Shown here piece by piece: positions 1 through 9,307 of a DNA stretch of 64,000 nucleotides. A program made the translations under genes and the position numbers. Source of the stretch: Chitinophaga sp. CF118. GTDB lineage: Bacteria > Bacteroidota > Bacteroidia > Chitinophagales > Chitinophagaceae. The stretch spans positions 1 through 64,000 of the forward strand of contig NZ_FOMK01000010.1 of NCBI RefSeq assembly GCF_900112615.1, written 5' to 3'. Position 1 is the stretch's first letter. Each line of letters begins with the position of its first letter. Below the pieces are notes generated by a model. That model worked only from the letters and a program-made list of their open reading frames with translations. It searched no databases and was not told where the DNA came from.

Positions 1-82
1 TTCCCATTCCGAACAGAGAAGTTAAGCCCCTCATGGCCGATGGTACTGCACAATCATGCGGGAGAGTAGGTAGCTGCCATAT
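1..82 (+). rRNA. rrf: 5S ribosomal RNA, 3' part
   Basis: The first 82 bases read as the 3' two thirds of a 5S rRNA. They contain the conserved CCGAACAGAGAAGTTAAGCCC block and, further on, GGGAGAGTAGGTAGCTGCCA near the 3' end. The 5' third lies outside the window, so a 16S-23S-5S operon probably precedes it. The exact 3' end is estimated from the family consensus. A strong terminator follows within 10 bases. Confidence 0.9.
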
Positions 83-91
83 TTATTGAAA

Positions 92-121
92 AAAGCCTCG
101 ACAATTGTCGGGGCTTTTTTT
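92..121 (+). terminator. Rho-independent terminator of the rRNA operon
   Basis: The GC-containing stem AAGCCTCGAC/GTCGGGGCTT, with one G-T wobble, is closed by a very small AT loop and followed by a T run. It directly follows the 5S rRNA and ends that transcription unit. Confidence 0.85.
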
Positions 122-168
122 ATTGTACTAACCCAGTAAAGACAAAAAATTCAAAAGAATTCAACTTA

Positions 169-1203
169 TCAGTTATTTTTCCCTTCAGTAGATTCCCTGG
201 GTATCAGTTCTACCGGAAACACAAAGTTCTTGGTAACGTCCTTCGTCTCACTTGAATTAATCAGCTGCACAATCGTTTCTACTGCTTTTTGCCCCATATT
301 ATAGCCAGATTGCTCAATAGTGGTCAAACTGGGCGTAATAATGCGCGAAGATTGATCATTTGAATAACCAACTACCTTTATTGTGCCAGGAATGCTGACA
401 TCATGCCGTCTCGCCTCCTGTATAAAAGCTACCGCAGATGTATCATTGGCTGCAAAGAGGCCATCCGGAAGTATCTCTTGGGAAAGCAATTCTTGTGCAG
501 CAATAGTAGCCGCTTCGGAAGTCAAAGTATGGACGTACAGCAGTTGCTCATCAAAAGAAATATTATTATCTGCTAATGCGGCTTTATAACCTGACAAGCG
601 TTGCTGGTAAAGATTACATGTAAGCATCCCTGAAAATATAGCAATACGTCTGCACCCCTGTTTGATAAGATGCTCCGTGGCAAGATAGCCTCCCCTGAAA
701 TCATCACCGGTAATTGTATATCCCTTAAAATCAGCTGGTACGCGGTCATAGAATACTAAGGGAATATTATTTCTGATGAATGGACTAAAATGCTCGTAGG
801 TTGTTGTAAACATAGAGGATACAGCCAGAAGACCGTCAACACGAAGAGAAAAGAAGGTTTGGACCAGTTCCTTTTCCATTTCTACGGTGTCATCAGACTG
901 TCCAATTACGATACTAAAGCCATACTTGTGGGCATCATGCTGGATACCACTGATAGCAGTACTTTGAAAATACATAGATGTACGGGGGACAATTAATCCA
1001 AGAATATTGGATCGTTTTTTCCGCAGACTTGAAGCTATCCAGTTAGGTACATAGCCCATTTCCAAAGCAGTTCCCTTTACTCTCTCCCGCGTTTCCTGGT
1101 TGATAAGTGGATTATTCTGCAATGCTCTTGAAACCGTGGACGCTGACAGGCTAAGTACCTTCGCGATATCGTAAATGGTAATTTTTGAAGTGCGTTCTTT
1201 CAC
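169..1203 (-). CDS. LacI-family transcriptional regulator
   Basis: This 344-residue protein has the usual LacI/GalR length. Residues 7-35 form the N-terminal helix-turn-helix (ITIYDIAKVLSLSASTVSRAL), followed by the hinge helix (about residues 47-62, IASSLRKKRSN). The rest is a periplasmic-binding-protein-like effector domain (NILGLIVPRTS, then DGLLAVSS and PDGLFAANDTSA). It probably represses a sugar-use gene set in the cytoplasm. No target is next to it: the 5S rRNA lies downstream and a metalloprotease upstream. The effector cannot be read from sequence. It is transcribed toward the rRNA terminator, and no separate terminator for it was seen. Confidence 0.9.
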   Translation of the reverse strand: MKERTSKITIYDIAKVLSLSASTVSRALQNNPLINQETRERVKGTALEMGYVPNWIASSLRKKRSNILGLIVPRTSMYFQSTAISGIQHDAHKYGFSIVIGQSDDTVEMEKELVQTFFSLRVDGLLAVSSMFTTTYEHFSPFIRNNIPLVFYDRVPADFKGYTITGDDFRGGYLATEHLIKQGCRRIAIFSGMLTCNLYQQRLSGYKAALADNNISFDEQLLYVHTLTSEAATIAAQELLSQEILPDGLFAANDTSAVAFIQEARRHDVSIPGTIKVVGYSNDQSSRIITPSLTTIEQSGYNMGQKAVETIVQLINSSETKDVTKNFVFPVELIPRESTEGKNN

Positions 1204-1267
1204 ATTCTTGAGGTTCAGTGTATAAATATAGGAATATATTAAGCAACCACAGGCAGCAACTATTGGA

Positions 1268-1307
1268 TAAAAATAAGACAGTCCCGGATTTTGCCCGGGA
1301 CTGTCTT
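1268..1307 (-). terminator. Rho-independent terminator of the metalloprotease gene
   Basis: A perfect 13-bp stem (1275-1287 with 1295-1307, AAGACAGTCCCGG) has a 7-nt loop. On the minus strand it is followed by ATTTTTATCC. It sits 22 bases past the stop codon of the metalloprotease gene and separates it from the LacI gene. Confidence 0.85.
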
Positions 1308-1329
1308 AAATCAAGCACTTATAAAACTG

Positions 1330-3885
1330 TTATTTAGGATCCAATAAGTGATTAATCCTTTCTGAAAGATCACTCAGGTGATAACGACTCATATTATCCG
1401 GCATAGCAGCTATGGCAGCACGTATCTCACTCCGTAATGATACCAGTTGTGCACGCGCAATACTGCTTACATCTGATTTGGTAGCATCTGTAGGTGATTG
1501 AGGAGCCACCATTATCATCATGGATTTATTACCTGATTGATCAGGCACAGTAATTAGATCCTGCAAATGCTGTATATAAGATTTTTGAAGATTTCTGCGA
1601 TATACGTCAATTGTCTGATGCGTTGACAACTCTCCGAAAACACCCTTTTTAAGGTCATTCAGGAGTGCCGTAGCCTGATATGCATTTTCATCTGTTGCTT
1701 CACCGCTGATTAGCTTATTTAGAGTATTAACACTCAGTACTCTATCTAATACGGCATTCTGACGTGCACTTATAATGCTCATGGGATTAGTACCTGTACG
1801 GCTTAATATGTTTTTATCAAGCAACCATTTTGGAGTAGCAAATACTTGTTTGTTAAGGAACTGTACCGCCTCCTGTTGTATGCTCTTAGGGACACTCTCA
1901 TAAACGCCTCCTTCCTGTTCCACCGTCTTTGGAGTTTCATAGATGCCCCCTATGTTTTTGGTTACATGCCCAATATAACGACCGAATTGGGTGCTTATTT
2001 CTCTATAAAGCTCCGTAAGATTTGCGTAATCTTCATTTGCTTCGCTGGTCCAGTTGATCAGATTAGGTATGATCCGCTGTAAATTCTTAATACCGTATGC
2101 ACTTGCTTTCATTGCATTGTCACCAAGGTCTTCATTCTGTGACCTGGGATCGTCAGGATTCATTTCTGTACCGAACCAGTATTTCTTTTCTTTCAGTTTA
2201 TCGATAGTCCATTTGTTCAGCGTTGATTTTTCAGCTTCCGGATCATTTACTCCAGGAATCAGACGGTATCCCCATTCAATAGCCCATTTGTCGTAGAAGT
2301 TGATCTTAGGATATAGATCTGCACCTGTGATACCATCTTCTGGCTGTGCTATATAGTTAAAGCGGGCGTAATCCATAATTGAAGCAGCATGTCCATTTTG
2401 TTTAACCCATTCTTTGTCCCGCAGTTTTTCTACAGGATAAGCAGAGCTGGAGCCGAAGTTGTGACGAAGACCCAGGGTGTGACCTACCTCATGAGAAGAA
2501 ACAAAACGGATTAGTTCCCCCATCAACTGATCATCAAATTGCATCTTACGCGCCCGTGGATCATTAGGAGCGCACTGTACAAAATACCAGTTGCGGAGTA
2601 AATGCATCACATTATGGTACCAGTTGATATGGCTTTCCATAATTTCACCAGAGCGGGGATCATGTATGTGGGGGCCACTGGCATTAGGTACATCTGAAGG
2701 TTTGTATACAATTGCAGAAAATCTTGCATCTTCAAGGCTCCAGGTAGAGTCTTCTTCGCGGGTTGGAGCCATTTTGGCAACGATGGCATTTTTAAAGCCG
2801 GCCTGTTCAAAAGCTTTTTGCCAGTCATTCACACCCAGAATCAGGAAAGGCACCCATTTTTTCGGAGTAGCAGGATCTATGTAGAATATAATGGGTTTCG
2901 CAGGTTCTACCAGTTCCCCTCTTTTATATTTTTCAAGATCTTCTGGCTTGGGCTGCAGGCGCCAGCGGGTGATCATTGATAATCTTTTTACACCCTGCGG
3001 ATCTGCATCAAAATCAATAAGTGAAGTAGTGAAATATCCAACACGGGTATCAAAATAGCGGGGTTCCATGGGTGTAGCAGGTAACAGGATCATTGAAGAA
3101 TTCAATTCCAGTGTAGCGTTACCTCCTTGCGATGGCCCGCCCTGTCCGCCTGCTCTTGAATATGTTTTAACTGTTTTGATTTCAGTGTTGATAGGATAAG
3201 ATTTTACATCAACGATATAGGATTTGTCCTGCTGCACTGCGCCTAGCTTGAGGCTGGTTTTTGTACCCTGATCAAAGAATAGTATATCATTATCTCCCTG
3301 GATATAATCAGTCAGATCAATTATGCTGCTGTTCCCTTTTTCAGAGAAAGCTTTAATATCAAAGGCTGCGGCAATCGGCTGAATATTAGAGTTCATCACC
3401 GCATTGAACATGGGTTGTGCAGAGTCCTTTGATATTTCAGAGTAAGAAATGTTTTTGAGGAAGATACGATTGTTGGGCCCTTTTTCGAAACGGATAACAT
3501 TCTCACCTATTTCATCACCACTATAACCAATCATCATCGAACGTAGGCCTGCAGCAGATTTTGATATACGGTTCACAATGAGTATATCTCTCCCCAATAA
3601 AGAATCAGGTATCTCAAAAAATACTTTATCATCCTGTTTGTAGATGTTGAACAGGCCTGTATCTGCCTTAGCATCAGCTTTAATGATCTCGCTGAATTTT
3701 TTAGGATCTGTTTTTGGACCATTTTTAGCTGGCATAGGAGGACGTACTGTAGAATCTTTGGGAGGAAGGGCAGTAGTTTCCTTCTTTTTATTCTTTTGCG
3801 CATATACTGGGGAAATGAAGGTAATTGCCAGTATAAGTGTACTAATTACAATTGTAGCAAAGGGTTGGATAAGATGTTTATTCAT
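1330..3885 (-). CDS. Secreted zinc-dependent metalloprotease (DUF5117/DUF5118 family)
   Basis: This 851-residue protein starts with a Sec signal peptide (about residues 1-29, ending SPVYAQ). The next part (about 60-400) matches the DUF5118/DUF5117 pair of Bacteroidota metalloproteases as I know them (DSLLGRDILIVNRIS, then MEPRYFDTRVGYF). The zinc site is H465-E-V-G-H469-x5-H475 (HEVGHTLGLRHNFG), the metzincin-type HExxHxxGxxH signature, followed by SIMDYARFNY, a Met-turn-like stretch. It should act in the periplasm or at the cell surface; the substrate is unknown. The gene is single and has its own terminator. The length and domain order are normal for the family. Confidence 0.9.
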   Translation of the reverse strand: MNKHLIQPFATIVISTLILAITFISPVYAQKNKKKETTALPPKDSTVRPPMPAKNGPKTDPKKFSEIIKADAKADTGLFNIYKQDDKVFFEIPDSLLGRDILIVNRISKSAAGLRSMMIGYSGDEIGENVIRFEKGPNNRIFLKNISYSEISKDSAQPMFNAVMNSNIQPIAAAFDIKAFSEKGNSSIIDLTDYIQGDNDILFFDQGTKTSLKLGAVQQDKSYIVDVKSYPINTEIKTVKTYSRAGGQGGPSQGGNATLELNSSMILLPATPMEPRYFDTRVGYFTTSLIDFDADPQGVKRLSMITRWRLQPKPEDLEKYKRGELVEPAKPIIFYIDPATPKKWVPFLILGVNDWQKAFEQAGFKNAIVAKMAPTREEDSTWSLEDARFSAIVYKPSDVPNASGPHIHDPRSGEIMESHINWYHNVMHLLRNWYFVQCAPNDPRARKMQFDDQLMGELIRFVSSHEVGHTLGLRHNFGSSSAYPVEKLRDKEWVKQNGHAASIMDYARFNYIAQPEDGITGADLYPKINFYDKWAIEWGYRLIPGVNDPEAEKSTLNKWTIDKLKEKKYWFGTEMNPDDPRSQNEDLGDNAMKASAYGIKNLQRIIPNLINWTSEANEDYANLTELYREISTQFGRYIGHVTKNIGGIYETPKTVEQEGGVYESVPKSIQQEAVQFLNKQVFATPKWLLDKNILSRTGTNPMSIISARQNAVLDRVLSVNTLNKLISGEATDENAYQATALLNDLKKGVFGELSTHQTIDVYRRNLQKSYIQHLQDLITVPDQSGNKSMMIMVAPQSPTDATKSDVSSIARAQLVSLRSEIRAAIAAMPDNMSRYHLSDLSERINHLLDPK

Positions 3886-4624
3886 TGATACTTATTAAAG
3901 GTGGTTTTTGATCCAGGTTGTTTTTTCATTAAGTAAGTTGCAAATAAACATATTAAGCAGTAACTTATCCGGGAATTCCATAAACGCTGCAAAAGCTATA
4001 GGAATGGAAATTCTGGCTGGTATGTCGGCTGCTTATTTGTTATGTGAAATAGTATCTGCACCTGTTATATTTTATGAACAAATTTATTGATATAGCATCT
4101 TTTATGTTTATATTACGATGCGTTTGACCTGCGGCAACGCCCGCGTCATAAGCCTTTTCGGAAGGTGTGAATGAGATGAATATTGCTGAATAAAGAAGAA
4201 TGCGGATGAAATTAAATAATGATAAAAACGAGGAGAATGAACGGAAAGTGTGTGTGGTGGCGGGGAATAGACGAAAAACGGAGAATAAAATTTCTGTTGG
4301 AACATTTAAAAAATTTCTTAAATTGTGCGTCCAACTTTGAACAAAATCAATAATTTTCAGGTTCTAAGGACAGTAATCATTAAGGGTGGTAACCCATTCT
4401 TTGATATTAGTTGTATTTAAATATTTTAAGTGTACGCTCAATAAAAAAAAGGTATTGCAAAGTCAGCTACTGGCGGGCTTTTGAGGGAGAGATTAAATTT
4501 TGTGAGATTTTTTGAGCTACACTTGTTTTTTTGAATCAACCGTATATCTTTGCGAATCACGTATTTATATTGCAGAAATAACAAAAAACAATAGTTTAAT
4601 CTTTAACACTAAAATTCAATCAAC
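3886..4624. other. 739-base intergenic region
   Basis: This AT-rich spacer lies between the divergent metalloprotease and exbB genes. Short reading frames occur at 3908-4090 (plus) and 4108-4305 (minus), but neither has a recognisable domain or clear start signal, so I do not call them. The only supported element is the exbB promoter at 4523-4552. No tRNA or repeat was seen. Confidence 0.6.
4523..4552 (+). promoter_or_regulatory. Bacteroidota-type promoter for the exbB operon
   Basis: TTG at 4523-4525 is followed, after 19 bases, by TATCTTTG at 4545-4552. This matches the known Bacteroidota sigma-ABfr consensus TTG-N17/23-TAnnTTTG. It lies 72 bases before the exbB start codon. Confidence 0.75.
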
Positions 4625-5485
4625 ATGGCTGAGACTAAAACAACTGTGACTCCAGCTTCTGCCAAAGCGACTTCTCATCAACCTAAAAAATCATCCAACT
4701 TATTTGCAATGTTGGCTGTACCTATTTGTATCGTTATAGGTGTTCTCTTTTATATTTTCGTATTGGGAAATCCTTCTAATTTTCAGGGAGGGATTAAAGG
4801 GCCAAATGCACATCCAGTTGAAGAAGGTATCGGGAAATGGTTTGCCACTGTTTATCAGGGTGGTGTGATTGTACCTATCCTTATCTCTGTATTACTTATT
4901 TGCATCACGATGGTAATTGAGCGTTTCCTTTACATTAGCAAAGCGAAAGGTAAATTCAGCGGTGCTGAGCTGGTAAGAAAAGTACAGTATCACCTGGCTA
5001 ACAAGAATGTGGATGCTGCACTGGCAGAGTGTGACAAACAACAGGGTTCTGTTGGTAACGTACTGAAAGCTGGTCTGAAGAAGTACAAAGAAATGATCGT
5101 TAACACTGAACTGGACACAGATCAGAAGATCCTGAGTATCAAGAACGAGATCGAAGAAACAACTGCTTTGGAACTGCCTATGATGGAAAAGAACCTGGTG
5201 TTCTTATCTACCATTGCTTCCGTTGCTACCCTGTTAGGTCTGTTCGGTACGGTATTGGGTATGATCAAATCGTTCTCTGCGATGTCAGCTTCTGGTGCTC
5301 CGGATTCTTCCAAACTGGCGATGGGTATCTCTGAAGCCTTGATCAACACTGCATTAGGTATCGGTACTTCCGCTGTAGCGATCATCATGTATAACTTCTT
5401 TACTACTAACATTGATAGCATCACTTATGCAATCGATGAGTCTGGATTTACTTTAACACAGAGCTTTGCTGCTAACCACAAATAA
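4625..5485 (+). CDS. exbB: MotA/TolQ/ExbB proton channel family protein
   Basis: This 286-residue inner-membrane protein has a first TM helix at about 27-50, a second near 80-100, and the conserved C-terminal pair of helices at about 190-210 and 230-255. The signature is LVFLSTIASVATLLGLFGTV, then MIKSFSAMS and LINTALGIGTSAVA. The family forms the proton-conducting channel that energises TonB (or TolA) from the proton motive force. It is the first gene of exbB-exbD-exbD-tonB. The extra N-terminal stretch before the first helix, rich in Thr, Ala and Lys, is common in Bacteroidota homologues. TolQ is the alternative name, but the tonB gene in the operon favours ExbB. Confidence 0.92.
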   Translation: MAETKTTVTPASAKATSHQPKKSSNLFAMLAVPICIVIGVLFYIFVLGNPSNFQGGIKGPNAHPVEEGIGKWFATVYQGGVIVPILISVLLICITMVIERFLYISKAKGKFSGAELVRKVQYHLANKNVDAALAECDKQQGSVGNVLKAGLKKYKEMIVNTELDTDQKILSIKNEIEETTALELPMMEKNLVFLSTIASVATLLGLFGTVLGMIKSFSAMSASGAPDSSKLAMGISEALINTALGIGTSAVAIIMYNFFTTNIDSITYAIDESGFTLTQSFAANHK

Positions 5486-5554
5486 TTTTTAATTATTTGT
5501 GTGGAATAACAGCAGTTTTGAATCTATATAAAGTAAACCAAAAAAGGAGTAAAG

Positions 5555-6199
5555 ATGCCTAAAGTTAAAATGCCCAGGAAGAGCACGCTTGTCGACATGA
5601 CAGCGATGTGTGATGTGGCCTTCTTGCTGCTCACTTTCTTCATGCTGGCAACTAAATTCAAGCCGGACGAACCGGTAACTGTGGTTACTCCGTCTTCAAT
5701 CAATACCAAACTGTTGCCTGATTCTGATGTGATCATGCTGACAGTTGACAAAGATGGTAGGGTTTTCTTCAGTATGGACGGCCAGCCTAAAAGGCAGCAG
5801 CTCATAGAGGATCTGAACACTCAGTATCACCTGGGTCTCACTCCTCAGGAAATTAACAGCTTTACTATTGGTGCCAGCGTAGGTACTGAAATCAAGAATC
5901 TGAAAGCTTATCTGGCAGTTAAACCAGCCGAAAGGAAAAAATCAGGTCTTGAAACAGGTATTCCTACAGACTCTACTAATAATGAAGTAGCTGTCTGGAT
6001 TGAATATGCGAGATCAGCACAGGGCGGAAATCCAAGGTTACAGTATTGTATCAAGGCAGACAATGGAACACCTTATCCTAAGATCAAGGCTATCCTTGAT
6101 ACCTTCAAGGATAAAAAGATCCAGAAGCTGAACCTGGTTACTAATCTGGAGGCAGCTCCAGCAGGTACTGCCGCCGCTCTGGCCCGTGACCAACATTAA
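5555..6199 (+). CDS. exbD: ExbD/TolR family biopolymer transport protein (first copy)
   Basis: This 214-residue protein has a short basic cytoplasmic N-terminus and one TM helix at about 16-36. The preceding VDMTAMCDVAFLLLTFFMLA contains the conserved Asp of ExbD (the D in CDVAFLLLTFF) that takes part in proton flow. A periplasmic domain follows. It is longer than typical ExbD (about 140 residues) because of an insertion around residues 90-160, which other Bacteroidota copies also show. It lies 69 bases after exbB and 68 bases before a second exbD. It should form the ExbB-ExbD motor with TonB. Confidence 0.9.
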   Translation: MPKVKMPRKSTLVDMTAMCDVAFLLLTFFMLATKFKPDEPVTVVTPSSINTKLLPDSDVIMLTVDKDGRVFFSMDGQPKRQQLIEDLNTQYHLGLTPQEINSFTIGASVGTEIKNLKAYLAVKPAERKKSGLETGIPTDSTNNEVAVWIEYARSAQGGNPRLQYCIKADNGTPYPKIKAILDTFKDKKIQKLNLVTNLEAAPAGTAAALARDQH

Positions 6200-6267
6200 T
6201 AATCTAGTAAACAGCGGGCTGTACTAAAGTACAGTGCTGCTTTTGAAAACTTAAAAAAAGAGCTACT

Positions 6268-6861
6268 ATGGCAGAAATGGATACCAGCAGTAGTGGCGGG
6301 AAAGGCAAACACCAGGGAACGAAATCCAAGAAACAATCTACCCGTGTAGATATGACTCCGATGGTGGACCTGGGTTTTCTGCTGATCACTTTCTTCATGT
6401 TGACTACCACCATGAGCAAGCCCAAAACAATGGACTTGATCATGCCGAAGGACACGAAGGATGAGAAGGAGCAGAATAAGGTAAAAGAAAGCACTGCCCT
6501 CACAATACTGCTAGGAAAGAAGGATCGGGTATACTATTATGAAGGTTTGGCGCAGGACCCGAATGCATCCGCCAATCCTGATTTTTTCAAAGCAACCACC
6601 TTTGCCAATACAAATGGCATTCGTGATGTAATCATCAAGAAGCGGGATGCGGTTGCTCAATTAAGGAATGCAAAAGGTGAACCAGAGGATGTTGTAGTTA
6701 TTATAAAGGCAGATGATAATGCCACTTATAAAGACTTTGTAGACATACTGGACGAAATGGCTATTAACCGTATTCAACGTTATGCAACAGTTGATATCAG
6801 TGATCAGGATAAAACCTGGATCACTCAGACTGAAGCAGCAAACGCCGGTGGTAACCAATAG
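6268..6861 (+). CDS. exbD: ExbD/TolR family biopolymer transport protein (second copy)
   Basis: This 197-residue protein is a second ExbD with a basic, Gly/Ser-rich N-terminus. Its single TM helix (about 30-50) starts at VDMTPMVDLGFLLITFFMLT and has the conserved Asp in MVDLGF. A periplasmic domain follows, with IIKADDNATYKDFVDILDEM near the C-terminus, the usual ExbD ending (KAD...Y..vv.vld). It differs enough from the first copy to suggest that the two form a heteromeric motor or have different partners. The gap to tonB is 45 bases, so the four genes are probably one transcript. Confidence 0.9.
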   Translation: MAEMDTSSSGGKGKHQGTKSKKQSTRVDMTPMVDLGFLLITFFMLTTTMSKPKTMDLIMPKDTKDEKEQNKVKESTALTILLGKKDRVYYYEGLAQDPNASANPDFFKATTFANTNGIRDVIIKKRDAVAQLRNAKGEPEDVVVIIKADDNATYKDFVDILDEMAINRIQRYATVDISDQDKTWITQTEAANAGGNQ

Positions 6862-6906
6862 TCAGGGAATAATTAACTTTTGCATCCATCTTATAAAATT
6901 GAAACA

Positions 6907-7743
6907 ATGGATACCGCTAAACTCGCAAAGTCCGACTTTCTGGATATCCTGTTTGAAAACAGGAATAAGGAATATGGAGCTTATGACCTGAGACGACAAT
7001 ATGATAAAAGGGTACGTAATGCTGTAATAGGTAGTGCTGCTCTGATATTGCTTGTTATCATTGGTTACGCTATCAATAACTATATAATGAAGGTTGAAAG
7101 GGATAACCCGAATAAACCTGTTATTGAGCAGATTAAGATGGAGGATGTGAAGATCCCGGACGATCCGAAAACACCACCTCCTCCTCCGCCTCCACCTGCT
7201 CCACCTCCACCGGTGAAACCGTCTGTACAGTTCACTCCTCCTATTATCAAAAAGGATAATGAGGTACCACCAGATGAGGAACCACCGAAAATAGAGCAGA
7301 TAAAGGATAAAGCGGTAAGTACTAAAACCGTAGAAGGTGATCCTAACGGTATTGACCCAGGATTGCTGGAAGATAGTAAAGGTACCGGTGTGGTAGAAGC
7401 ACCACCGCCACCTCCTAAAGAAGAGATCTTCACCTTCGTAGAACAACCTCCTACCTTCCCTGGTGGTGAGGAAGCGCTGGCGAAGTTCCTGAGCAAAAAC
7501 ATTCACTATCCCCGCGTAGCGCAGGAGAATGCAATCTCAGGTACTGTGTTCGTGCAGTTCGTGGTAGACTCTGAAGGTAATATCAAAGATGTAAAAACTG
7601 TTGGCGCTGCAAAAGGTGGTGGCCTGGAAGAAGAAGCTGTTCGCGTGGTGAAAATCATGCCTAAATGGAAAGCTGGTAAACAAAATGGTCGCCAGGTATC
7701 CGTACAGTTCAACCTTCCTATCCGCTTTACTTTGCAAGAGTAA
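6907..7743 (+). CDS. tonB: TonB family energy transducer
   Basis: The ATG at 6907 gives 278 residues. An upstream in-frame TTG at 6880 adds nine residues but lacks supporting features. The protein has a cytoplasmic N-terminus, one TM helix at about 39-61, a proline-rich periplasmic spacer with runs of six or more prolines (about 85-150), and a TonB C-terminal domain (about 185-278; FPGGEEALAKFL, YPRVAQENAISGTVFVQFVV, MPKWKAGKQNGR). It carries energy from the ExbB/ExbD motor to outer-membrane receptors such as SusC. It is the last gene of the operon and is followed by a strong terminator. The N-terminal LFENRNKEYGAYDLRR motif is typical of Bacteroidota TonB. Confidence 0.93.
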   Translation: MDTAKLAKSDFLDILFENRNKEYGAYDLRRQYDKRVRNAVIGSAALILLVIIGYAINNYIMKVERDNPNKPVIEQIKMEDVKIPDDPKTPPPPPPPPAPPPPVKPSVQFTPPIIKKDNEVPPDEEPPKIEQIKDKAVSTKTVEGDPNGIDPGLLEDSKGTGVVEAPPPPPKEEIFTFVEQPPTFPGGEEALAKFLSKNIHYPRVAQENAISGTVFVQFVVDSEGNIKDVKTVGAAKGGGLEEEAVRVVKIMPKWKAGKQNGRQVSVQFNLPIRFTLQE

Positions 7744-7763
7744 CAGAGAACAATATTTGAGTT

Positions 7764-7803
7764 AAAAATCCCTGTACAGGCATCGCCCGTACAGGGATTT
7801 TTT
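7764..7803 (+). terminator. Rho-independent terminator of exbB-exbD-exbD-tonB
   Basis: The stem AAAATCCCTGTAC (7765-7777) pairs with GTACAGGGATTTT (7789 on), with an 11-base loop and a T run. It ends the TonB operon 20 bases after its stop codon and just before mnmE. Confidence 0.85.
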
Positions 7804-7824
7804 ATTTATCGGTATCTTGCGCCC

Positions 7825-9210
7825 ATGTTAGGGAATAATCTTACAGGATATGACGATACTATTGTAGCACTGGCCACAGCTCCAGGGATAGGTGCTATTG
7901 CCATAATACGCCTGAGCGGAAAAAAAGCGATTGAGATCTGTAACTCGATCTTCCCCTCTAAAAACCTGAATATCCAACCCGGATATACACTTCACTTTGG
8001 AGCAATCGTGTTTGAAGAGAAAATAATTGATGAAGTGATCATCAGCCTGTTTACCGCTCCACGTTCTTATACAGGGGAAAACATCATCGAAATCTCCTGC
8101 CATGGTTCTCCATATATCCAGCAACAGATTATTGATGCCTGTATCCAATCAGGTGCGAGAATGGCTAAACCAGGAGAATTTACCATGAGGGCCTTTCTAA
8201 ATGGTAAATTAGACCTTACCCAAGCAGAGTCTGTAGCAGATCTGATAGCTAGTAATTCTGCTGCGAGTCATCAGACAGCTATGCAACAAATGCGAGGCGG
8301 CTTCTCAAAAGAATTATACGTACTCAGGGAACAACTAATCAGCTTTTCTGCATTGATAGAGCTTGAACTGGATTTCAGCCAGGAAGATGTTGAATTTGCT
8401 GACCGTACACAATTGTATCGTCTTATTAGTGAGGCTATGAAGATGGTGCAACATCTGGTGGATTCCTTTAGAATGGGGAACGTGATTAAAAACGGTGTAA
8501 ATACTGCCATTGTTGGAAAACCGAACGCCGGAAAATCTACATTGTTAAATACTTTGTTGAATGAAAACCGTGCTATCGTAAGCGAAATTGCAGGGACTAC
8601 CCGTGATACGATCGAAGAAGTACTGAATATAGATGGGATACTGTTCCGATTAATAGATACAGCGGGGATCCGTGTAAGTACTGATACCATCGAAAGTATA
8701 GGGGTGCAGAAAACAATGGAGAAGATCAAGGAGGCTGGTATTGTGTTATACCTTTTTGATGTGAATGAAACGAGTGTTGAGGATTTACAATTGCAAACTG
8801 AAACGTTTGAACGTGAAAGTATTAATTACCTGTTGATCGGAAATAAATCAGATATAGCAGGTTTGCGGACTACACAGGAGACATTCAGTAGCATTCCCGG
8901 AATTCTGTTTATTTCCGCGCGTCAGCATGAATATATTCAGGAGCTGAAAGATACACTGGTACAAAAGGTAATGAGGGGAGATATTAATACAGAGGATACT
9001 ATCGTTACTAATGCCCGGCATTATGCTGCATTGCAGGAAGTGTTACGTTCATTGTTAGATGTGCAACAAGGGTTAGATAATCAACTGCCGGGTGATCTGC
9101 TTTCACTGGATATACGCAGATGTTTGCATTTTCTGGGGGAAATCACAGGACAGATTACAAATGAAGATCAACTGGATTTTATTTTTAGCAAATTTTGTAT
9201 CGGTAAGTAG
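7825..9210 (+). CDS. mnmE: tRNA uridine-5-carboxymethylaminomethyl modification GTPase MnmE
   Basis: This 461-residue, full-length MnmE (TrmE) acts with MnmG to place the carboxymethylaminomethyl group on U34 of certain tRNAs. The N-terminal folate-binding domain (about 9-125) begins DTIVALATAPGIGAIAIIRLSG. The helical domain surrounds a G domain with G1 GKPNAGKSTL (about 231-240), G2/G3 AGTTRDTIEE and DTAG, and G4 NKSD. The C-terminus ends FSKFCIGK, the family's conserved CxGK tail. The gene begins 22 bases after the TonB terminator and is probably expressed on its own. Nothing is missing. Confidence 0.97.
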   Translation: MLGNNLTGYDDTIVALATAPGIGAIAIIRLSGKKAIEICNSIFPSKNLNIQPGYTLHFGAIVFEEKIIDEVIISLFTAPRSYTGENIIEISCHGSPYIQQQIIDACIQSGARMAKPGEFTMRAFLNGKLDLTQAESVADLIASNSAASHQTAMQQMRGGFSKELYVLREQLISFSALIELELDFSQEDVEFADRTQLYRLISEAMKMVQHLVDSFRMGNVIKNGVNTAIVGKPNAGKSTLLNTLLNENRAIVSEIAGTTRDTIEEVLNIDGILFRLIDTAGIRVSTDTIESIGVQKTMEKIKEAGIVLYLFDVNETSVEDLQLQTETFERESINYLLIGNKSDIAGLRTTQETFSSIPGILFISARQHEYIQELKDTLVQKVMRGDINTEDTIVTNARHYAALQEVLRSLLDVQQGLDNQLPGDLLSLDIRRCLHFLGEITGQITNEDQLDFIFSKFCIGK

Positions 9211-9265
9211 GGTCTTCTTTTGATTCTACTTTAAATAATAAAAGCATGGAAATAATTTGAGGAGC

Positions 9266-9301
9266 AACCAGGGTTATACAGCGATAGTAGCCCTGGGTTT
9301 T
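9266..9301 (+). terminator. Possible terminator after mnmE
   Basis: AACCAGGG (9266-9273) pairs with CCCTGGGTT (9291-9299), with one bulged G, and is followed by TTTAA. It lies between the convergent mnmE gene and the lipoprotein gene. The T run is short, so the call is moderate. Confidence 0.45.
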
Positions 9302-9307
9302 AACATG

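Noticed and set aside
4108..4305. A 65-codon minus-strand frame in the exbB upstream region
   Set aside because: Low-complexity translation with no domain, no start signal and no neighbours to support it.
6862..7506. A 214-codon minus-strand frame rich in Arg and Trp, antisense to tonB
   Set aside because: It mirrors the proline codons of the TonB spacer in reverse and has no plausible protein composition; tonB on the plus strand is certain.
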